In this document: in pieces, positions 24,846 to 37,412 of the stretch
Numbering within the stretch: the first letter of the stretch is position 1
How the letters are laid out: each line of letters starts with the position of its first letter
Source of the DNA: Lantana camara
Taxonomy: Eukaryota > Streptophyta > Magnoliopsida > Lamiales > Verbenaceae
NCBI GenBank assembly: GCA_037501455.1
Contig: CM074863.1
Location: forward strand, 13,388,001-13,452,000
Reading direction: 5' to 3'
Length of the DNA stretch: 64,000 nucleotides
The notes under the pieces: generated by a model
Told to the model about the DNA's origin: nothing
The model's database searches: none
Seen by the model: only the letters and a program-made list of their open reading frames with translations
Translations under genes and position numbers: made by a program

Positions 24846-27083
24846 TTATGTCCTCCTTCCATCTTTACTGTTATCAACAAGACACTTTTCTACCGCTTCA
24901 TCACAAAGGTCTAACGTCAAATCAATGTTCCCTTCCTCAAAATGCAGTTCTGCAAAGGTGCAGTACATTTCTGCAGGTGCAGACACTTCTTTCTTTCTCA
25001 TCTCTTCAAAAATTTCTCTGGCCTCCATATATTTCTTTCTTTTGATAAACCCTTTGATTAGTGCATTATAGGTCTCGACTGTAAGAATACACCCCTTCCC
25101 AATACTTTCTTTATGCAAAAACCAAGCTTCCTTCATATTTCTTGCTTTGCAATGCCCTCGTATCAATATATTATATGTATGTTCATCTGGCGGCACACCC
25201 TTATTACACATAATCCGGTATATCGTGGTGGCCCCATTCATATCATTGTTAATACAATGTTGTTTGATAAGAGAATTATATGTGGTGGCATTAGGCATAA
25301 TACTCTTCTCCAACATCCAGATCAGCAGCTTGTGACCATCTTCTATCATACCCGAAGTGCAAAAACCATTCATCAAAACATTGAATGTTACAACAGTTGG
25401 TGTAATACCCTTCTGTAACATCTCTTGCAGAAGTTGGTGCGCCATAGCCATTTCTCCAGATTTGCAATAAGCATCCATTAGCGTAGTATAGGTAAAAGTA
25501 TCAGGGCACATTCCGGCCACCTCCATCTCTTTCATTAACTTAACTGCTTGCACTACATTTCCAGATTTGCAAAGACCATTTATAAGTGCATTGCATGTGT
25601 AAATATTAAGAACAAGTCCCTTTTCACACATCTCGTGAAGAAGTTCATTCGCTGTATCAACTTCGCCCTGTTTACAGAGCCCGTCAACCAGTGCAGTGTA
25701 TGTGACCACATTTGGCATCAATCCCATCTGAATCATCTCATTGTGGAGAGAAAATGCCATTTTAATTTCACCTGCTTTGCAGTATCCATCAATAAGAGTG
25801 GTATAAGTAAACTCATCTGCTTTGAACCCAACCTTAGCCATTTCAAGAAAATGCTTGTTTGCTTCTGCTACTTCTCCACTCTGACAAAGGCTGCATATTA
25901 GAGCTGTGCACGTGATAAAATCAGGTACAATATTCAGACTCTGCATTTCATCATACATTCTGAATGCTGAAGAAACATTACCAATTTTGCTAAAACCAGC
26001 AATGAGAGTTGTGTAGACTGCATTATCAGGGAATATTCCCAAAGAATTCATTGCCCTCAAAACCTTCTCTGCTTCTACCAGTTTACCAGTCTTGCACAGA
26101 AGAACGAGTACACTGTTAACAGTAAATGCATTTGGCTTCAAACCTTTACGTTGCATACAGTCAACAACCTTTAGCGCAGGTTTAAGTTTTCCTAAACTAC
26201 AATATCCATTGATTACTGTACTGAAACTTATGATATCAGGAACACAGCCTCTTAACTCCATTCGAAGAAGTAGGTTATGAGCTTCTTTAATGTAACTTGA
26301 TTGACAAAGTGAGTGGATCACTATATTATATGACGCCGTGTTCCACTGAATACCCACTTCAGAAAATTCAGTGAAGACCTTCAATAACATTTTGGCGCCA
26401 TTAATGTCTTTTGACAGTCTGGAAAGGAACAGGTTACACGAATCAAGAGAGAGAATAACACCATAATTCAACATCTTATCAAAGAGCTTTCTTGCATCAT
26501 CAAGGTGTCCATTTTCAACAAGAGCTTGAAAAAAAATGTCAAAAACACAGGGATTTGAACCCCAATCCTTGTAAGTGTAGATTAATTTTTCAAGAAACTG
26601 GGAGACAGACGTACTGCCATTAAATATGGATTGCTTCAAAAAATCATGACAAAGTGTGCAAGCCATCTCCATATCTTTTGCAGCAACAGCAATTTGTACA
26701 TGGATGCAACGAGCTTCAAGTGACAGGTCCCTTCTAATACATGACCAGTCACATAAACTCAGAACTAAACTGTAATCATTCTTTATGTCCATGAGAGCCC
26801 AAATGAGATGATCAGGCCTGAATTTAGATTCGAAAGGCTTTAAAATACGCCTAAAGGGCTCACAGCGTCGTTGCTTGATGATGGTTATGATATGGTGAAC
26901 AAATTCAGAGTCTTTTATAGAAGGTCTCTTGGGTGAATAATCAGGGAAAGTTCTCACACCAGGTCCAAAGGAAGAACTTGAAAAGAATACAAATGAAAAG
27001 GGGCCTCTGCCTGAATTTGGGTGTAAATAACGAGAAACCAATTGATGACAGTAAGAAGAAATTATGATGGGGTGCCTCTTCAT
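24846..27083 (-). CDS. P-class pentatricopeptide repeat protein, 745 aa
   Basis: This is a single uninterrupted reading frame. The N-terminal 60 or so residues are rich in Arg, Ser and aromatic residues and poor in acids, as in an organelle presequence, most likely mitochondrial. From about residue 180 to 715 there are about 15 consecutive 35-residue PPR motifs, many with the pattern TYTTLIDGYCKAGE, TYTALVDGLCKQGE or TYNSLIKQHC. There is no E, DYW or SMR domain, so it is P-class. Such proteins bind organellar RNA in a sequence-specific way to stabilise, splice or help translate it. The target is encoded by residues 5 and 35 of each repeat but is not decoded here. A 5' UTR intron is possible (donor CAG/GTTAGA near 27941, acceptor TATCAG near 27173). 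It is head-to-head with the gene at 29155. Confidence 0.95.
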   Translation of the reverse strand: MKRHPIIISSYCHQLVSRYLHPNSGRGPFSFVFFSSSSFGPGVRTFPDYSPKRPSIKDSEFVHHIITIIKQRRCEPFRRILKPFESKFRPDHLIWALMDIKNDYSLVLSLCDWSCIRRDLSLEARCIHVQIAVAAKDMEMACTLCHDFLKQSIFNGSTSVSQFLEKLIYTYKDWGSNPCVFDIFFQALVENGHLDDARKLFDKMLNYGVILSLDSCNLFLSRLSKDINGAKMLLKVFTEFSEVGIQWNTASYNIVIHSLCQSSYIKEAHNLLLRMELRGCVPDIISFSTVINGYCSLGKLKPALKVVDCMQRKGLKPNAFTVNSVLVLLCKTGKLVEAEKVLRAMNSLGIFPDNAVYTTLIAGFSKIGNVSSAFRMYDEMQSLNIVPDFITCTALICSLCQSGEVAEANKHFLEMAKVGFKADEFTYTTLIDGYCKAGEIKMAFSLHNEMIQMGLMPNVVTYTALVDGLCKQGEVDTANELLHEMCEKGLVLNIYTCNALINGLCKSGNVVQAVKLMKEMEVAGMCPDTFTYTTLMDAYCKSGEMAMAHQLLQEMLQKGITPTVVTFNVLMNGFCTSGMIEDGHKLLIWMLEKSIMPNATTYNSLIKQHCINNDMNGATTIYRIMCNKGVPPDEHTYNILIRGHCKARNMKEAWFLHKESIGKGCILTVETYNALIKGFIKRKKYMEAREIFEEMRKKEVSAPAEMYCTFAELHFEEGNIDLTLDLCDEAVEKCLVDNSKDGRRT

Positions 27084-29154
27084 GCTGGTGAAAGAGGTCC
27101 ATCAATACAGATTTCAAAATCACATGTCAGATTTGAAGAAGATTTCCAGCAGGTTTGCTGATCACATCACCTGATAGACAAGATATTGGACGTCAAATAT
27201 GCACAATTCCAAATCATTAAAAAAGTTTTCTAAGTGACTGATCAGCATTCAATACAAAATAAACAATCACAAACACATAAATACAGATAAAAAAGCAAAA
27301 CCTTGCACACAACAGATACCCTCGTCTAAAGATCACGTCCATACATAACTCTTACACCAACACCCATCAAGGAAAAAGATTGGCAATGCATCGAATTGCT
27401 CTATAGGCAGTCAGCTGCCATGCAAGTATGCAACTAAACTATATTTTTAATCCAAGTATCAAACCAGAAAGTAGAAAGCAAGAATAACATGTCTTATACA
27501 ATTTGATTATCACCTTGATTCTGAACTAAGAATATCCAATTAGATTACGGCCCAGAACTTTATACGGTAGCTAATCATACATTTCAGAATGCAGATGAAC
27601 AAATATATGCGCGTAGAAGCAGAGAGCAGATATACGCGCTCAAGAGTCCAAGGCAATTCATCAAACATGTGACGAGCACACAACAAAATGCATTTTTCAG
27701 TATCTACAGAAGATCGAACCGCTAGAAAATTTAAGGGTTTTAGCTTAAAATACAGAAAATATACAAATTAACATAGTAAAAGTCAAACTCTGCATAATAA
27801 TACTGATGCAAATTTCTCACTATCCTAACTGGAAAAAGAATGAAAAAGAGAAATCTTTAACATATCAGGGTGAACAAAAGAAAAATATTTAAAAATAACA
27901 ACTAAATATTATTCATTGAAAGGAAATCATTTGTTCTAACCTGCAGAGCTGAGAATGTTGAAGAAGGCGACCTTCAGGTCTCGGACAGTATATAAATCTT
28001 TCAGTAATTTAGCTTATTGGTATGTATCCAGAATTTCAGGGTCCAAAACTCCAATTTCGAGTTCTTAAAGGGCTCTCTGTAATATTTTGATTTTTGGACT
28101 TCATATGTTTGATTGTTTGGGCCTGTTTGGGCTACAATTAAACTCTAATTTGTTTATGTCTTATAAATTCAAAACTTCAAAATAAATTAGGCTAATACAA
28201 ACTTTGATTAGCTAATATGATACTTAAGTCGTACCAAGTTAGAATTTCATAAAAAAAAAAAAGGGTTCTCCATCAAGGAAATAACAATTTTTGTTTTTCA
28301 CCTGAATAAGTAATGAGCAATTGGAATCAAGACAGTCATTGTTTTGGGTTACTTTTCTATTTATCGAGGGACTAATTACTATAGTGGACGATGGATATCT
28401 TGATTTAGAACAAAAAAAAAATTAATATCGATTTGAATATTTTTATGACATCTCCAGTTACATTTTTATATATGCTCATCTTTTCATGAATTTTTATACA
28501 GGATTTCAGAATATGTGCTTCTTTTTGCACCAATATGCTAATTGGGATCTTAACCTTGTAATTTGCAAGAGAAGTGGTCCGCAAGTAAGAATTAAATGAA
28601 ATAAATTAAAATAAAAAAAAAGTAAGGATTAAATGTTGTTGTAATTTGTGCAATTTTATCGAATCAAAGTTATAGAGATTGGTAAATGGTAAAAAGAGTG
28701 GACTAAAAGCCAGCAATCCAACACTGAAAGCAAGGCTAAAAAGGCAATCCCAATGGCATATTTACAGAAAATTCTCCCTTTCCCAACCTATTTTACAGCA
28801 AAATAACTACGTACTGGATATAGAATTCAAAACCACAAATAAAGTGCATTTTTACTCCAAAACTAAGCAACTCACAACATACTCATACATATACATATGC
28901 AAGAATTCACTTATAACTATTCAAAATTCTCAAATTCCCTCATAATCCAACGGCTGCAAATGAATCACCCCAACATTTTCAAATCATACTTGTATATAAG
29001 TTCATGAGTAGGTCCAAACCATTACAACCAGGGGGCAAAAAGGGAATCTCACCCCCCCACCCCCCTCTCCCGGCACCCCGAACACGGACAACGTCTATAT
29101 ATTTGAAGCCCAACCTCTCTTCCATCCCACATTTCCTCTCCACTTCATTCAATC
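27084..29154. other. Shared upstream region between the PPR gene (-) and the GUB_WAK gene (+)
   Basis: No coding gene is supported. The part to about 28080 probably holds the PPR 5' UTR and its intron. TATATATT at 29096-29103 is a plausible TATA box 52 bp before the GUB_WAK start codon. Confidence 0.45.
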
Positions 29155-30135
29155 ATGATGAAGCTCAAGGCTCCATCCATCATCACTTCAGTTCTCCTCA
29201 TATTTCTCCCCACCTTAATCTCCTCACAAACCTGTCAGAAAACCTGCGGCAAACTCCCAATCAAGTACCCCTTCGGCACAGGTCTCGGCTGTGGGGACCC
29301 ACGTTTCAGCCCCTACATAACCTGCACGAACCAACAGCTAACCTTCACCACCCACACCGGCTGCTACACAATCACCTCCATAGACTACAACAGCCAAGTT
29401 ATTTACATTTCTGACCCGACCATGTCAACATGCTCCTGCAAACTGCCCAGCAAAGGCTTCGGCTTGAACTGGGACGCCCCTTTTAGTTTTCACGACGAAA
29501 CAGTTTTTGCACTATTGGATTGCTCAGCCAGTTCTTCAGTTTACAGGGGTGGTAATGGAAATAATAATTCCACTTTACCTATGTGTGATTCTCAGGGTGG
29601 ATCCATCTGTAGTCTTCTTTATTCATGTGATGCAATTAGCAGGCTCAGTTTGCCAATATCCACTTGCTGTGTGTATACGCCAGTCGATCTCGGCCCTTCC
29701 TTCGAGATGGACTTGGATAAGCTTCAATGTCAGTCTTATTCTGCTTTGTATGGATTTAATGGCCAAGAATCCAATCCGGGAGGATGGGATTATGGGATTG
29801 CGCTCAAGTACAAGTTCAGTTATAATAATGATTATCCAGCATTGTGCGCAGGCTGTGAGAAGAGTAATGGCGTGTGTGGGTATAATAACGATGCTTACAA
29901 GTCGTTTGCTTGTAACTGTCCTGGTCTGAATACAACCACCGATTGCTTCTATGGAGTATCTTGGAGCTACGGTTCGAGGTTCCTCCCATGGAAAACTGGT
30001 AAAAGTACAAGAATTTGAACTTAAAATTTCTTTTTCCTGCATTTTCTGAAACCTGACAGGTGATTGCTTCTGCTTGTAGGGACACTAATTTCAGTCTTCT
30101 CCTTCACGTGGTTCATCCTGTCGGCCATGGCGTAG
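29155..30135 (+). CDS. Wall-associated-kinase-like galacturonan-binding protein (GUB_WAK domain, no kinase)
   Basis: Exon 1 is 29155-29998 and exon 2 is 30080-30135. The 81-bp phase-1 intron has donor CTG/GTAAAA and acceptor TTGTAG/GG. The product is 299 aa. Residues 1-25 are a signal peptide. Residues about 26-95 are a GUB_WAK_bind domain with its cysteine pattern (CQKTCGKLPIKYPFGTGLGC, ITC, GCY). A WAK-associated cysteine-rich C-terminal part follows (CAGCEKSNGVCGYNNDAYKSF, CNCPG). Exon 2 adds a short hydrophobic C-terminus (LISVFSFTWFILSAMA), consistent with a GPI signal or membrane anchor. There is no kinase domain, so this is a stand-alone cell-wall protein that may bind pectin. Met1 and Met2 are adjacent and either could start. 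It converges on the galactosyltransferase gene. Confidence 0.88.
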
Positions 30136-31178
30136 GCTGCAAATGCAGATTTCCATAAAAATTTCATCTTGAATAACTCGATTAAGTTTCTTGATGTAAT
30201 TGTGGATATCGTCTTCCCAAATCCTAATGTAAAAATATTATCCACAAGCAGATTTTCTTATTTGTGCATTAGTCAGAATTCTTGTACTAATACTATTGAT
30301 AAAAACCTGGAGAACTTCTGATCATTTCCATCTGTTCTGAAAGCATAAACTTTTCATGCCTTTATTTCATAGCCGTTCAAAAAATGTTCTCAGAAGCCTG
30401 TGTGGGTCTTGCAAGTTAGCCAAATATGTGATACAACTTTAAAAAGTAGAGCTTTGAAGGCATCAGGGAATCAGCTTCATAAAGAATTAGATGATGCAGC
30501 AATCATACCTAATGGAATATGTTCCCTTCTTTTGAAGAGGGTCCACTGATAAAGAACCACTTTCCTTGTAAATGTTCTTTCTTTATCCCATCCGTGGAAG
30601 GAAGCTTCAGAGAGGGAAATATATTGTTCATCATCCACTATCACTACGGCATCATTTGCATCCCCACTTACAGTATCAGTCTAAGACACTCCTGGAAATC
30701 CTCCACCTGTTATTCTGAAGAAAAAAATTTAAAAGAAAAATAAAGGAGAAAAGAAAAAGAAGAACAAACTGTCAGCTGAGATGAGCTATAAAATATAAAT
30801 CACCCACTAACTTCAATATCTTCAACCAAATCATGGTTTTCAGGTTCTTGAACATATATCAGCAGAAAAGATAGAAAATGGAAAGAAAGTATCAGTGGAA
30901 TATAACAGGAATGATAATTTGATCAGGGTTCTAATTTGATGGTACAACTCTGTCGTTGAGAACAGTTTCGTGTGAAGAGGAAAGAAATTTCTAGCATCTG
31001 TGAGCCATAACAATTACAAAAATGGGGCCCCAAAATCAGGTGGACCAAAAAATGAATGAACTCGGATATAACAGAAAACTCGGTGCTCGAATTATGTACA
31101 ATAAATTAGGTCACTAATGAGAAATTAGAACGTTGTGCTCTGGAATTTTCCAAGTTTATGAGTAGTAGTTGTCCCGTA
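30136..31178. other. Convergent 3' flanks, no gene seen
   Basis: The stretch contains the 3' UTRs of the GUB_WAK gene (from the left) and the galactosyltransferase gene (from the right). No other feature is supported. Confidence 0.45.
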
Positions 31179-34100
31179 TCATCTCATGTTGCAGCATCGG
31201 GGTTTTCCATGGAGTTGCAATTTATCCCATAAGCAGGTCATTTGTCTGGGAGATTGGTAATGTGCAGTGTAATAACCATCGATACATCCAAATTGACAGA
31301 ACTTCAAGCTGTGCACGTATTCAACTGGCCTTGAGTTGTTGAACTGTTCCACCCACATTCCCATGCTAACGTCTTCCATCTTAAATAACTGAGCCATGAT
31401 AAAAAAGAACATGAGGCTTTGGTTTAGAAAGCGAAACTCAAAAAACTACAGTGCAATTCAAATCTCTCTCTCACACGCGCATAAAAATACCTCTCTCTCA
31501 CACGCGCACTCTTGGGAGTTGGGGGTGGGTGTTGGGGGAATCATATCAGTAAGGTGGAAGCAAAAACTAAAACTTCAACACTAAAGGTGGAAGCAAAACT
31601 AAGACTTCAACACTAAAGGTGGAAGCACGTACTCTTAGTTTATGCTTCTCAAAGTCAGCTACAGCATACTCTGCTATGTCGGATGACACAATGTATCCAG
31701 GCCCATTTGCATAGGGCGGATACACCTCCTCTGGCCATTCCTGCAGAATCACAGAAACAAAAGGAAATCAGGAAATGCTATGGGAAGCGTGCGTTTCTTT
31801 TGGGTTTTCAACAAATTGATTGACAAGGAAAGAAATTTATGATTACTTCTTCATGCTGCTTTGCAACTTTAGCCAATTATATGATACTGAACTGCATCTA
31901 AAGTTTTTAAACAGCGCTAGTAAGTAATGATATCTGTACATTTGGTAGATGAATATCTCATGCCACTTTAGGCATAATACGAGTCCATATTTATCTATCA
32001 TTGCACACTTGAAATAATTAAATCTTAAACTAAAGCATGTATTGTCACAAACAACTGCACACATAAAGCAAAAAGATCTCTATTGAAGCCATATTGTTAC
32101 AAAATCAGAAAATAACATGAAAGCACATACCTCATATGTGACTGCCCATTTACCCTGCCGCAGAGGCTTGTGATAGTAGTTAATATTTCCAATATAAAAA
32201 CTTCTACCATTTTGAATTTTGTTCACTTCCGTCATCACAGCATCTATCCTTACAAATGTATCGTCATCACATTTCATAATATACTTAGCTGCTACAGTGC
32301 GGACCTAAAACAACCAAATAACTCAAATTCAATACTAAACTTGAGATAAAAATGGCAAAGAACTCAATATCTTGAACTAGCCCAAAAGACTTACCCCATA
32401 TTCACAAATTGCAATAGTCTTCAACACAACTAGATCATAATTATCCATGTAAGGCACTATCACAATGTCACCAAAATACTCTGCTTCTTTCATGAGTTCC
32501 ACATTCACATCTTTTCTACCATGCTGCCAAATACAAAATTTCAAGAAATAAAAAAACAAAGTTAAAAACAAGGTATATTCATATAGGATGGATTTCCAAA
32601 AACAAAAAAAATTTCAAATATTTCAAGAGCTCTCACCATTGCTACAAAAAAACGAGCGACAACATTTGATGACTTGACTGTATCATACTGCATCCAAGAT
32701 TTTCTGACTGCCATTCTCTCAGCAAAATGGTTTCCAGCAGAGAGGATGCCAATAAATAGGTCAATAGGTTCATCTGGAAGTTTCGGAGCTTTCCACTTCT
32801 CGGAAAGTTCTAGATGCTTACGAGGAGCAGTACTCGGATGTGAAGTAGGCAAAGAAGCAGCAACAATGGAATGGATGTCAACATCCCCATTCAGATGCAG
32901 TCCCGTTGCATCCTCAAGAGTGAAACCCTATCAAGATACCATACGGCCTTTCAGATTTCAAAATATGTCAAAATTACTTAAAAACAATTGAGTTATTAAG
33001 AAAAATACTCACCGGGCGATATGGAAAGGATGAAATGTGTCTTCCATCTACATTGATATGATATCCTTCCAAGCCAGCAATAAGGGTGAGCACAAACAAC
33101 TTATTCTCTGCAAAAGGGAAGGGCCAATCAACAGTAACCTTCTTTGTCCTCCCAATAAGCCTTTTCAACCACCACGTGGCCTTTGATTCTTGAGACCCAC
33201 TATCATCACGAATCCATTTCTCACATTTTACCTGTCCATCAACTTCACAAAATCAAAAAGGTAAGAGAAACGCGTTATTCCAGAATTATTTTAAAAAAAA
33301 TTGAAACCCAAAAAACATATTTATGCATGCATAAACTCACAAAAGGATGTCAACTAACACTGGCTAATTTTCACAGCTAGCTTACAACAAGATAGATCAC
33401 TCAAGCAATTCATCAATAGAACATCCAAAACTGAAAGGAGCTAACATACAAAACATGGAACACTAACTCTATATTGTGAAAGAAACTCTGATTTGCCATG
33501 CACAAGCAGTGTTCAATTACTTCTCCTCCAAAACTAAAAGAAACAGCAAAAATCAGTTCTTGGATAATCAACGGTACACAATCATTCAAGTTTTCATCCA
33601 ATATTCATTACCATTTCATAAAACGTCAAAAATTGAAACATAATCAACAGCAATCAACAAATAATGAAGCCATGTTTCATAAAATCGATATATCACCGCG
33701 TATTTAGCAAGCACATTAATTTAAAAGTTGACATAGTCCCTCACCAGTTTCCTCATCAGCCCTTGACTTCCATCCTTCACACCTCTGAGCAGTTCCCCAA
33801 TGCATCCTATAACAGGTATTATGCTCAAGAACCAAACGCCCACTCCAATCCCCTTTTAATCTTGGATTAAAATGCAGTATCCTAGGTGGATCCTCACCAT
33901 CCACAGCCCTTAAGCCCTGCAACTCCATCAAAAACTGTGACACCAATTTTTTCCCTCCACCCTCTTTACTCAAAGCTATCTTTGACTCATTATCAACATG
34001 GACCGACCTCGGCCTCCCAACCACGGTTATGTGGGACCCCAATGATAAACCACAAGGTATCACCATCATTTTCCCTTTCTTCTGAAAATCATTTCCAGAT

Positions 34101-34624
34101 AAAACCACCGAGCTTGGGCAGGCTTCTTCAGCCATTTTCGCTGTCCGGTTCTCCACCTCATTCAGCACTTTCCCCGACTTCAAATCCTCCATTACTCTCT
34201 TCCCTGATGCAAATGCATCCCTGACCACCTTATGCAATTCAGAATACTCATCTTTGCTGACACTATTAAACGCATCATCGTCGAAAATAAGGCCTGAGAT
34301 CTTCTTAAACTCCCTCATTTTCCTCCCGGGGGTCCGGAAAACTGGTTTCTCTTTCTCTTTTGTCGAAAACTGATTATCATTTTGGGTTCTGAGTATCGGA
34401 TGGGAGAGAAGGGGTATGTTGGGCTCTACCTCAGCAGATTCTAACCCTAACCCAGTTCTGAAAACCATAGGAATCTCAAAGCCAACAAGAACCAGATACA
34501 AAAAAAGCAAACCTGACAAAACCTGAATCGATCGGAGTCGACTCAATGAGATCACGGAGTCCAACTTGGCTCGCTTATTCACACCCATCTTCCCACGAGA
34601 GAAACGCCAAAAACGAAAAACCAA
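31179..34624 (-). CDS. Hydroxyproline O-galactosyltransferase, GALT2-6 type (CAZy GT31 with galectin domain)
   Basis: Seven exons join in frame: 34624-33745, 33242-33013, 32927-32637, 32523-32395, 32304-32131, 31740-31633 and 31388-31179, giving 673 aa. This matches the length of plant GALT enzymes, which add the first galactose to hydroxyproline of arabinogalactan proteins in the Golgi. A type II membrane anchor lies at about residues 30-55 ([20 protein letters not shown]). A galectin domain spans about residues 180-375 ([31 protein letters not shown]). The GT31 catalytic domain follows, with [22 protein letters not shown], the metal-binding DDD in [11 protein letters not shown], and [11 protein letters not shown] with the [11 protein letters not shown] motif that usually marks the acceptor site. 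A second in-frame ATG at 34588 would remove 12 residues. No defect is seen. Confidence 0.95.
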
Positions 34625-35577
34625 TAAAACCCAAAACCAAACACTGGGTTTTTGGGTTCACAAAAGATTCAAACCCAGATCAAGGGCTCCTCTTCCGATC
34701 AAAGTGCGGTTTCCCCCCTCCCAAAAAAACAACGAAAGAGGGAGGTCAGTTAGTTCATCACCCAGATGAACTAACGCACAAAACACATTCACTCAAACAG
34801 GCATATTTAAATAACCCATTAACACGAACGAGAATGAATCCGCTTCGATCGAAACCAACGAAAGCGGAAAAAAAACCGACGAATTCAATGCTGATAGTGC
34901 GAAACGGCGTTAAAGGTGAAGTCTTTGAAGCGTAACAACAGATCGGGTACGGTTGGAAGGAAAATTTTTAAAAAAGGGACAAACGTCGGCGTATGGCTCA
35001 CCAAACGACGCCGTTTGCGCCTAATCTTTCCCCAATTAATAATGATATGTACTTAGACAATTAATGAAATTGTTTATATTAACAAACAAGATTTGACAAA
35101 TGGCCACGAGGTGACACACATCACACATGAGTCTTCAGGTTGGTCCTTTTCAAGCATTTTTTTATGGAATTAATTAATTTCTATCTTAATTATTCCATTT
35201 AAGGCAAAATGTGTGGTGAACTGTCAAGTGTCAACAGTGTTTAGGTGTTAATCTCAATTTAATGCAGAATTAAACGAGGTTTAAAGCGTGTGGGGAGGGG
35301 AAAGGGGGTTTATTGGTGGAGACAGTTGAGATTTTTGGGGAATTATTTTCTTTCACTTAATTAAATTAATATAATGTGAAATTAGAGGGGTTGGGTTTGA
35401 TTGAGGATTAAAGTGCTCCTTGTGAGTTATTTGCTCCCATATGTGAACAAGGAAAATTGGATTGGATGGGTCCTTAGATTTTAATTAGTTTGGGGATAAA
35501 TAATATAATAAGTGGTTGGGGAAATTTTGAAATATTTCAAAGAAAATAAATAAATTTTTGGATATTTCGTAAATAAG
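34625..35577. other. GALT 5' UTR/promoter region and intergenic DNA
   Basis: No other gene is supported. ACGACGCCGTTT at about 35003-35014 resembles the AAACGGCGTCGT-type motif often seen near plant promoters. Confidence 0.4.
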
Positions 35578-35587
35578 TTGCTTAGGA

Positions 35588-36002
35588 GTTAGGATTTTTT
35601 TTTTTTTTCAAATCCCTCTGGCCACTTGGGTGTAGCCGTGTAGGGATGTAAATGAGTCGAGTCTTGGTTCGTTTTTCTTGGCTCGAGCTCGGCTCGGCCA
35701 GGCTCACGAGCTACTCGGCTCGAGCTAAATAAAAATTGCATTTTTTGTTTAAAAATAATTAATTTTAATATTTAAATATATTTAGTATATTTATATATAA
35801 AAATAATATATATATATATATATAATATTAAGTATTTTTATATATATAAATTAATATTTATTTATTTTTATTTTAAAATAGTGGCTCGTGAGTCGGCAAA
35901 AAATAGAAGAGTTTGGGTTCTGCATTGGCTTGTCTGGCTCGCGAGCCAGCTCGACTCATTTATATACCTACGTGGGTGTGTGTTAAAAAAAAAAAAAAAA
36001 AA
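35588..36002 (+). mobile_element. 5'-truncated SINE interrupted by a hAT-type MITE
   Basis: TTCAAATCCCTCTGGCCACT before the MITE and GGGTGTGTGTTAA with an A tail after it match the 3' half of the SINEs at 6020 and 14040. TTGCTTAGGA flanks the whole structure (35578-35587 and 36003-36012), a likely SINE target duplication. Confidence 0.7.
35641..35970. mobile_element. hAT-type MITE nested in the SINE, 330 bp
   Basis: The left end TAGGGATGTAAATGAGTCGAG and the right end, which reads TAGGTATATAAATGAGTCGAG inward, form the terminal inverted repeat. GCTCGAGCTCGGCTCG-type internal sequence is common in plant hAT MITEs. Only four bases (CGTG) of a target duplication can be matched. Confidence 0.75.
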
Positions 36003-36672
36003 TTGCTTAGGATTTTGAGTTTCATTTCACCGCACATGTAGATATATGTTTTGTTTTTGTGGTGATTATCTATGGATGTATTAATATTGGGTGGAATAAT
36101 TAATTGTATAATAAAAAAGTAATGAAGGGTTAAGTTATAATAGGAAAAAAATAATAATATGGGACTTTGTAAATATAAAAGTTGTTTACTATATGCACGA
36201 ATACGAATTTGTGATAAAAAAAATAACACGGTATCATCAGGGAGGCACGAATTTTTTTTGAAATTTTAGAATATCATACAACTATATTATATATAAATAA
36301 AAAAATTTTATAAGTATCGTAGACGGATAAATAAACTTTAGTTTATTAATTTAATTGGCTATTTAATATTTTGAAATTATCCTAAATTTAATTTCAAAGT
36401 TAAATAGTTAAAATTAAATTGATATTATAATATTTATTTTATCAACAAATCAAGTGATGACACGTGTCAAAATGATATGTTTTGACCAATCAAATCAAGT
36501 CTTGCAGTTAAAGAAAGCCAAGAAAAATCATATGGCGACATGTGGCCTATTGCATCACACCGACCAATCAAATTTAAGTCTTATTTGATATTATCTCTTT
36601 AAAAAATAAAAATATAAAGAGATAATTATTAAATAAACTTTAACTTGAGCAACAAGTCTTGAATCCTATGTC

Positions 36673-36680
36673 TATATAAA
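36673..36680 (+). promoter_or_regulatory. TATA box of an LTR-like or promoter-like fragment
   Basis: TATATAAA lies about 50 bp upstream of a short tandem repeat array, in a stretch (about 36460-37250) that reads like the promoter and leader of a retroelement. I could not find its ends. Confidence 0.45.
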
Positions 36681-36725
36681 GAGGTCATGGGTTGTTCATT
36701 CAACACACAACACGAATTCTAGAAA

Positions 36726-36870
36726 GGCTAAAAACCTCTCTACAAGCGCAAGAGGCTAAAAACCTCTCTACGAATTCAAGAAAGGCTAAAAATCTTTCTA
36801 CAAGTTCAAGAAGAAGGCTAAAAACCTTTCTGCAAGTTCAAGAAGAAGGCTAAAAACCTTTCTTCCCCGA
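36726..36870 (+). repeat. Five-copy tandem repeat of about 28-32 bp
   Basis: GGCTAAAAA starts at 36726, 36754, 36784, 36816 and 36848. Units are built around AAAGGCTAAAAACCTTTCT followed by CAAGTTCAAG. The repeat is noncoding as far as I can see. Confidence 0.85.
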
Positions 36871-37412
36871 AGTTACCAAATCAAGGCGTTTGATCCGCTA
36901 ACAAGGCGTTATACCGGCGAATCGGCGTTATATTCAAGCTAAATACACGGAGTTACCAACGAGTTCATCGGCGTTCTTGGCGGAATTCTCCAAAATCTGG
37001 CGTTTGATTCGTAAACAAGTCGAAGGACCTACGGATTAACGTTATTTAAAACTATATTTGAAGTTGAAGAAGATCAAACCACCAAATCCATCAAGGAGCG
37101 TTTGAAGATTCAACAACTCTAAATTTGAAGGAAGAATCTGAGGATCAAGTGAAGATTGAAAACCCACTTTTACTTGAAGTTCTCAAATATTTGTATTATT
37201 TATTCGGTATTGACCAAAAATCAATAAACACGAATTTTTAGTGCAAACAAGTATTACTTTATGTAAATAAGAAATTCTTGAGAATATTTAATATTATAAA
37301 TTCAAATAACATACATCTATGTTCAATTTAAACACGAAAAATAAATGAAGTTTTGTTATTTTCAATTTCTTCTAAAAAAATTAAAAAATATTAAAAGAAG
37401 CATAGAAACTTT

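Noticed and set aside
25113..25901. Plus-strand frames across the PPR gene
   Set aside because: Repeated-motif shadows of the PPR repeats on the minus strand.
26941..27123. Upstream minus-strand ATG in another frame before the PPR gene
   Set aside because: It gives 60 residues without family similarity; the PPR frame has its own ATG at 27083.
36726..36870. CRISPR-like array
   Set aside because: Repeats are short and degenerate, the spacing is irregular, there are no cas genes, and the context is plant nuclear DNA.
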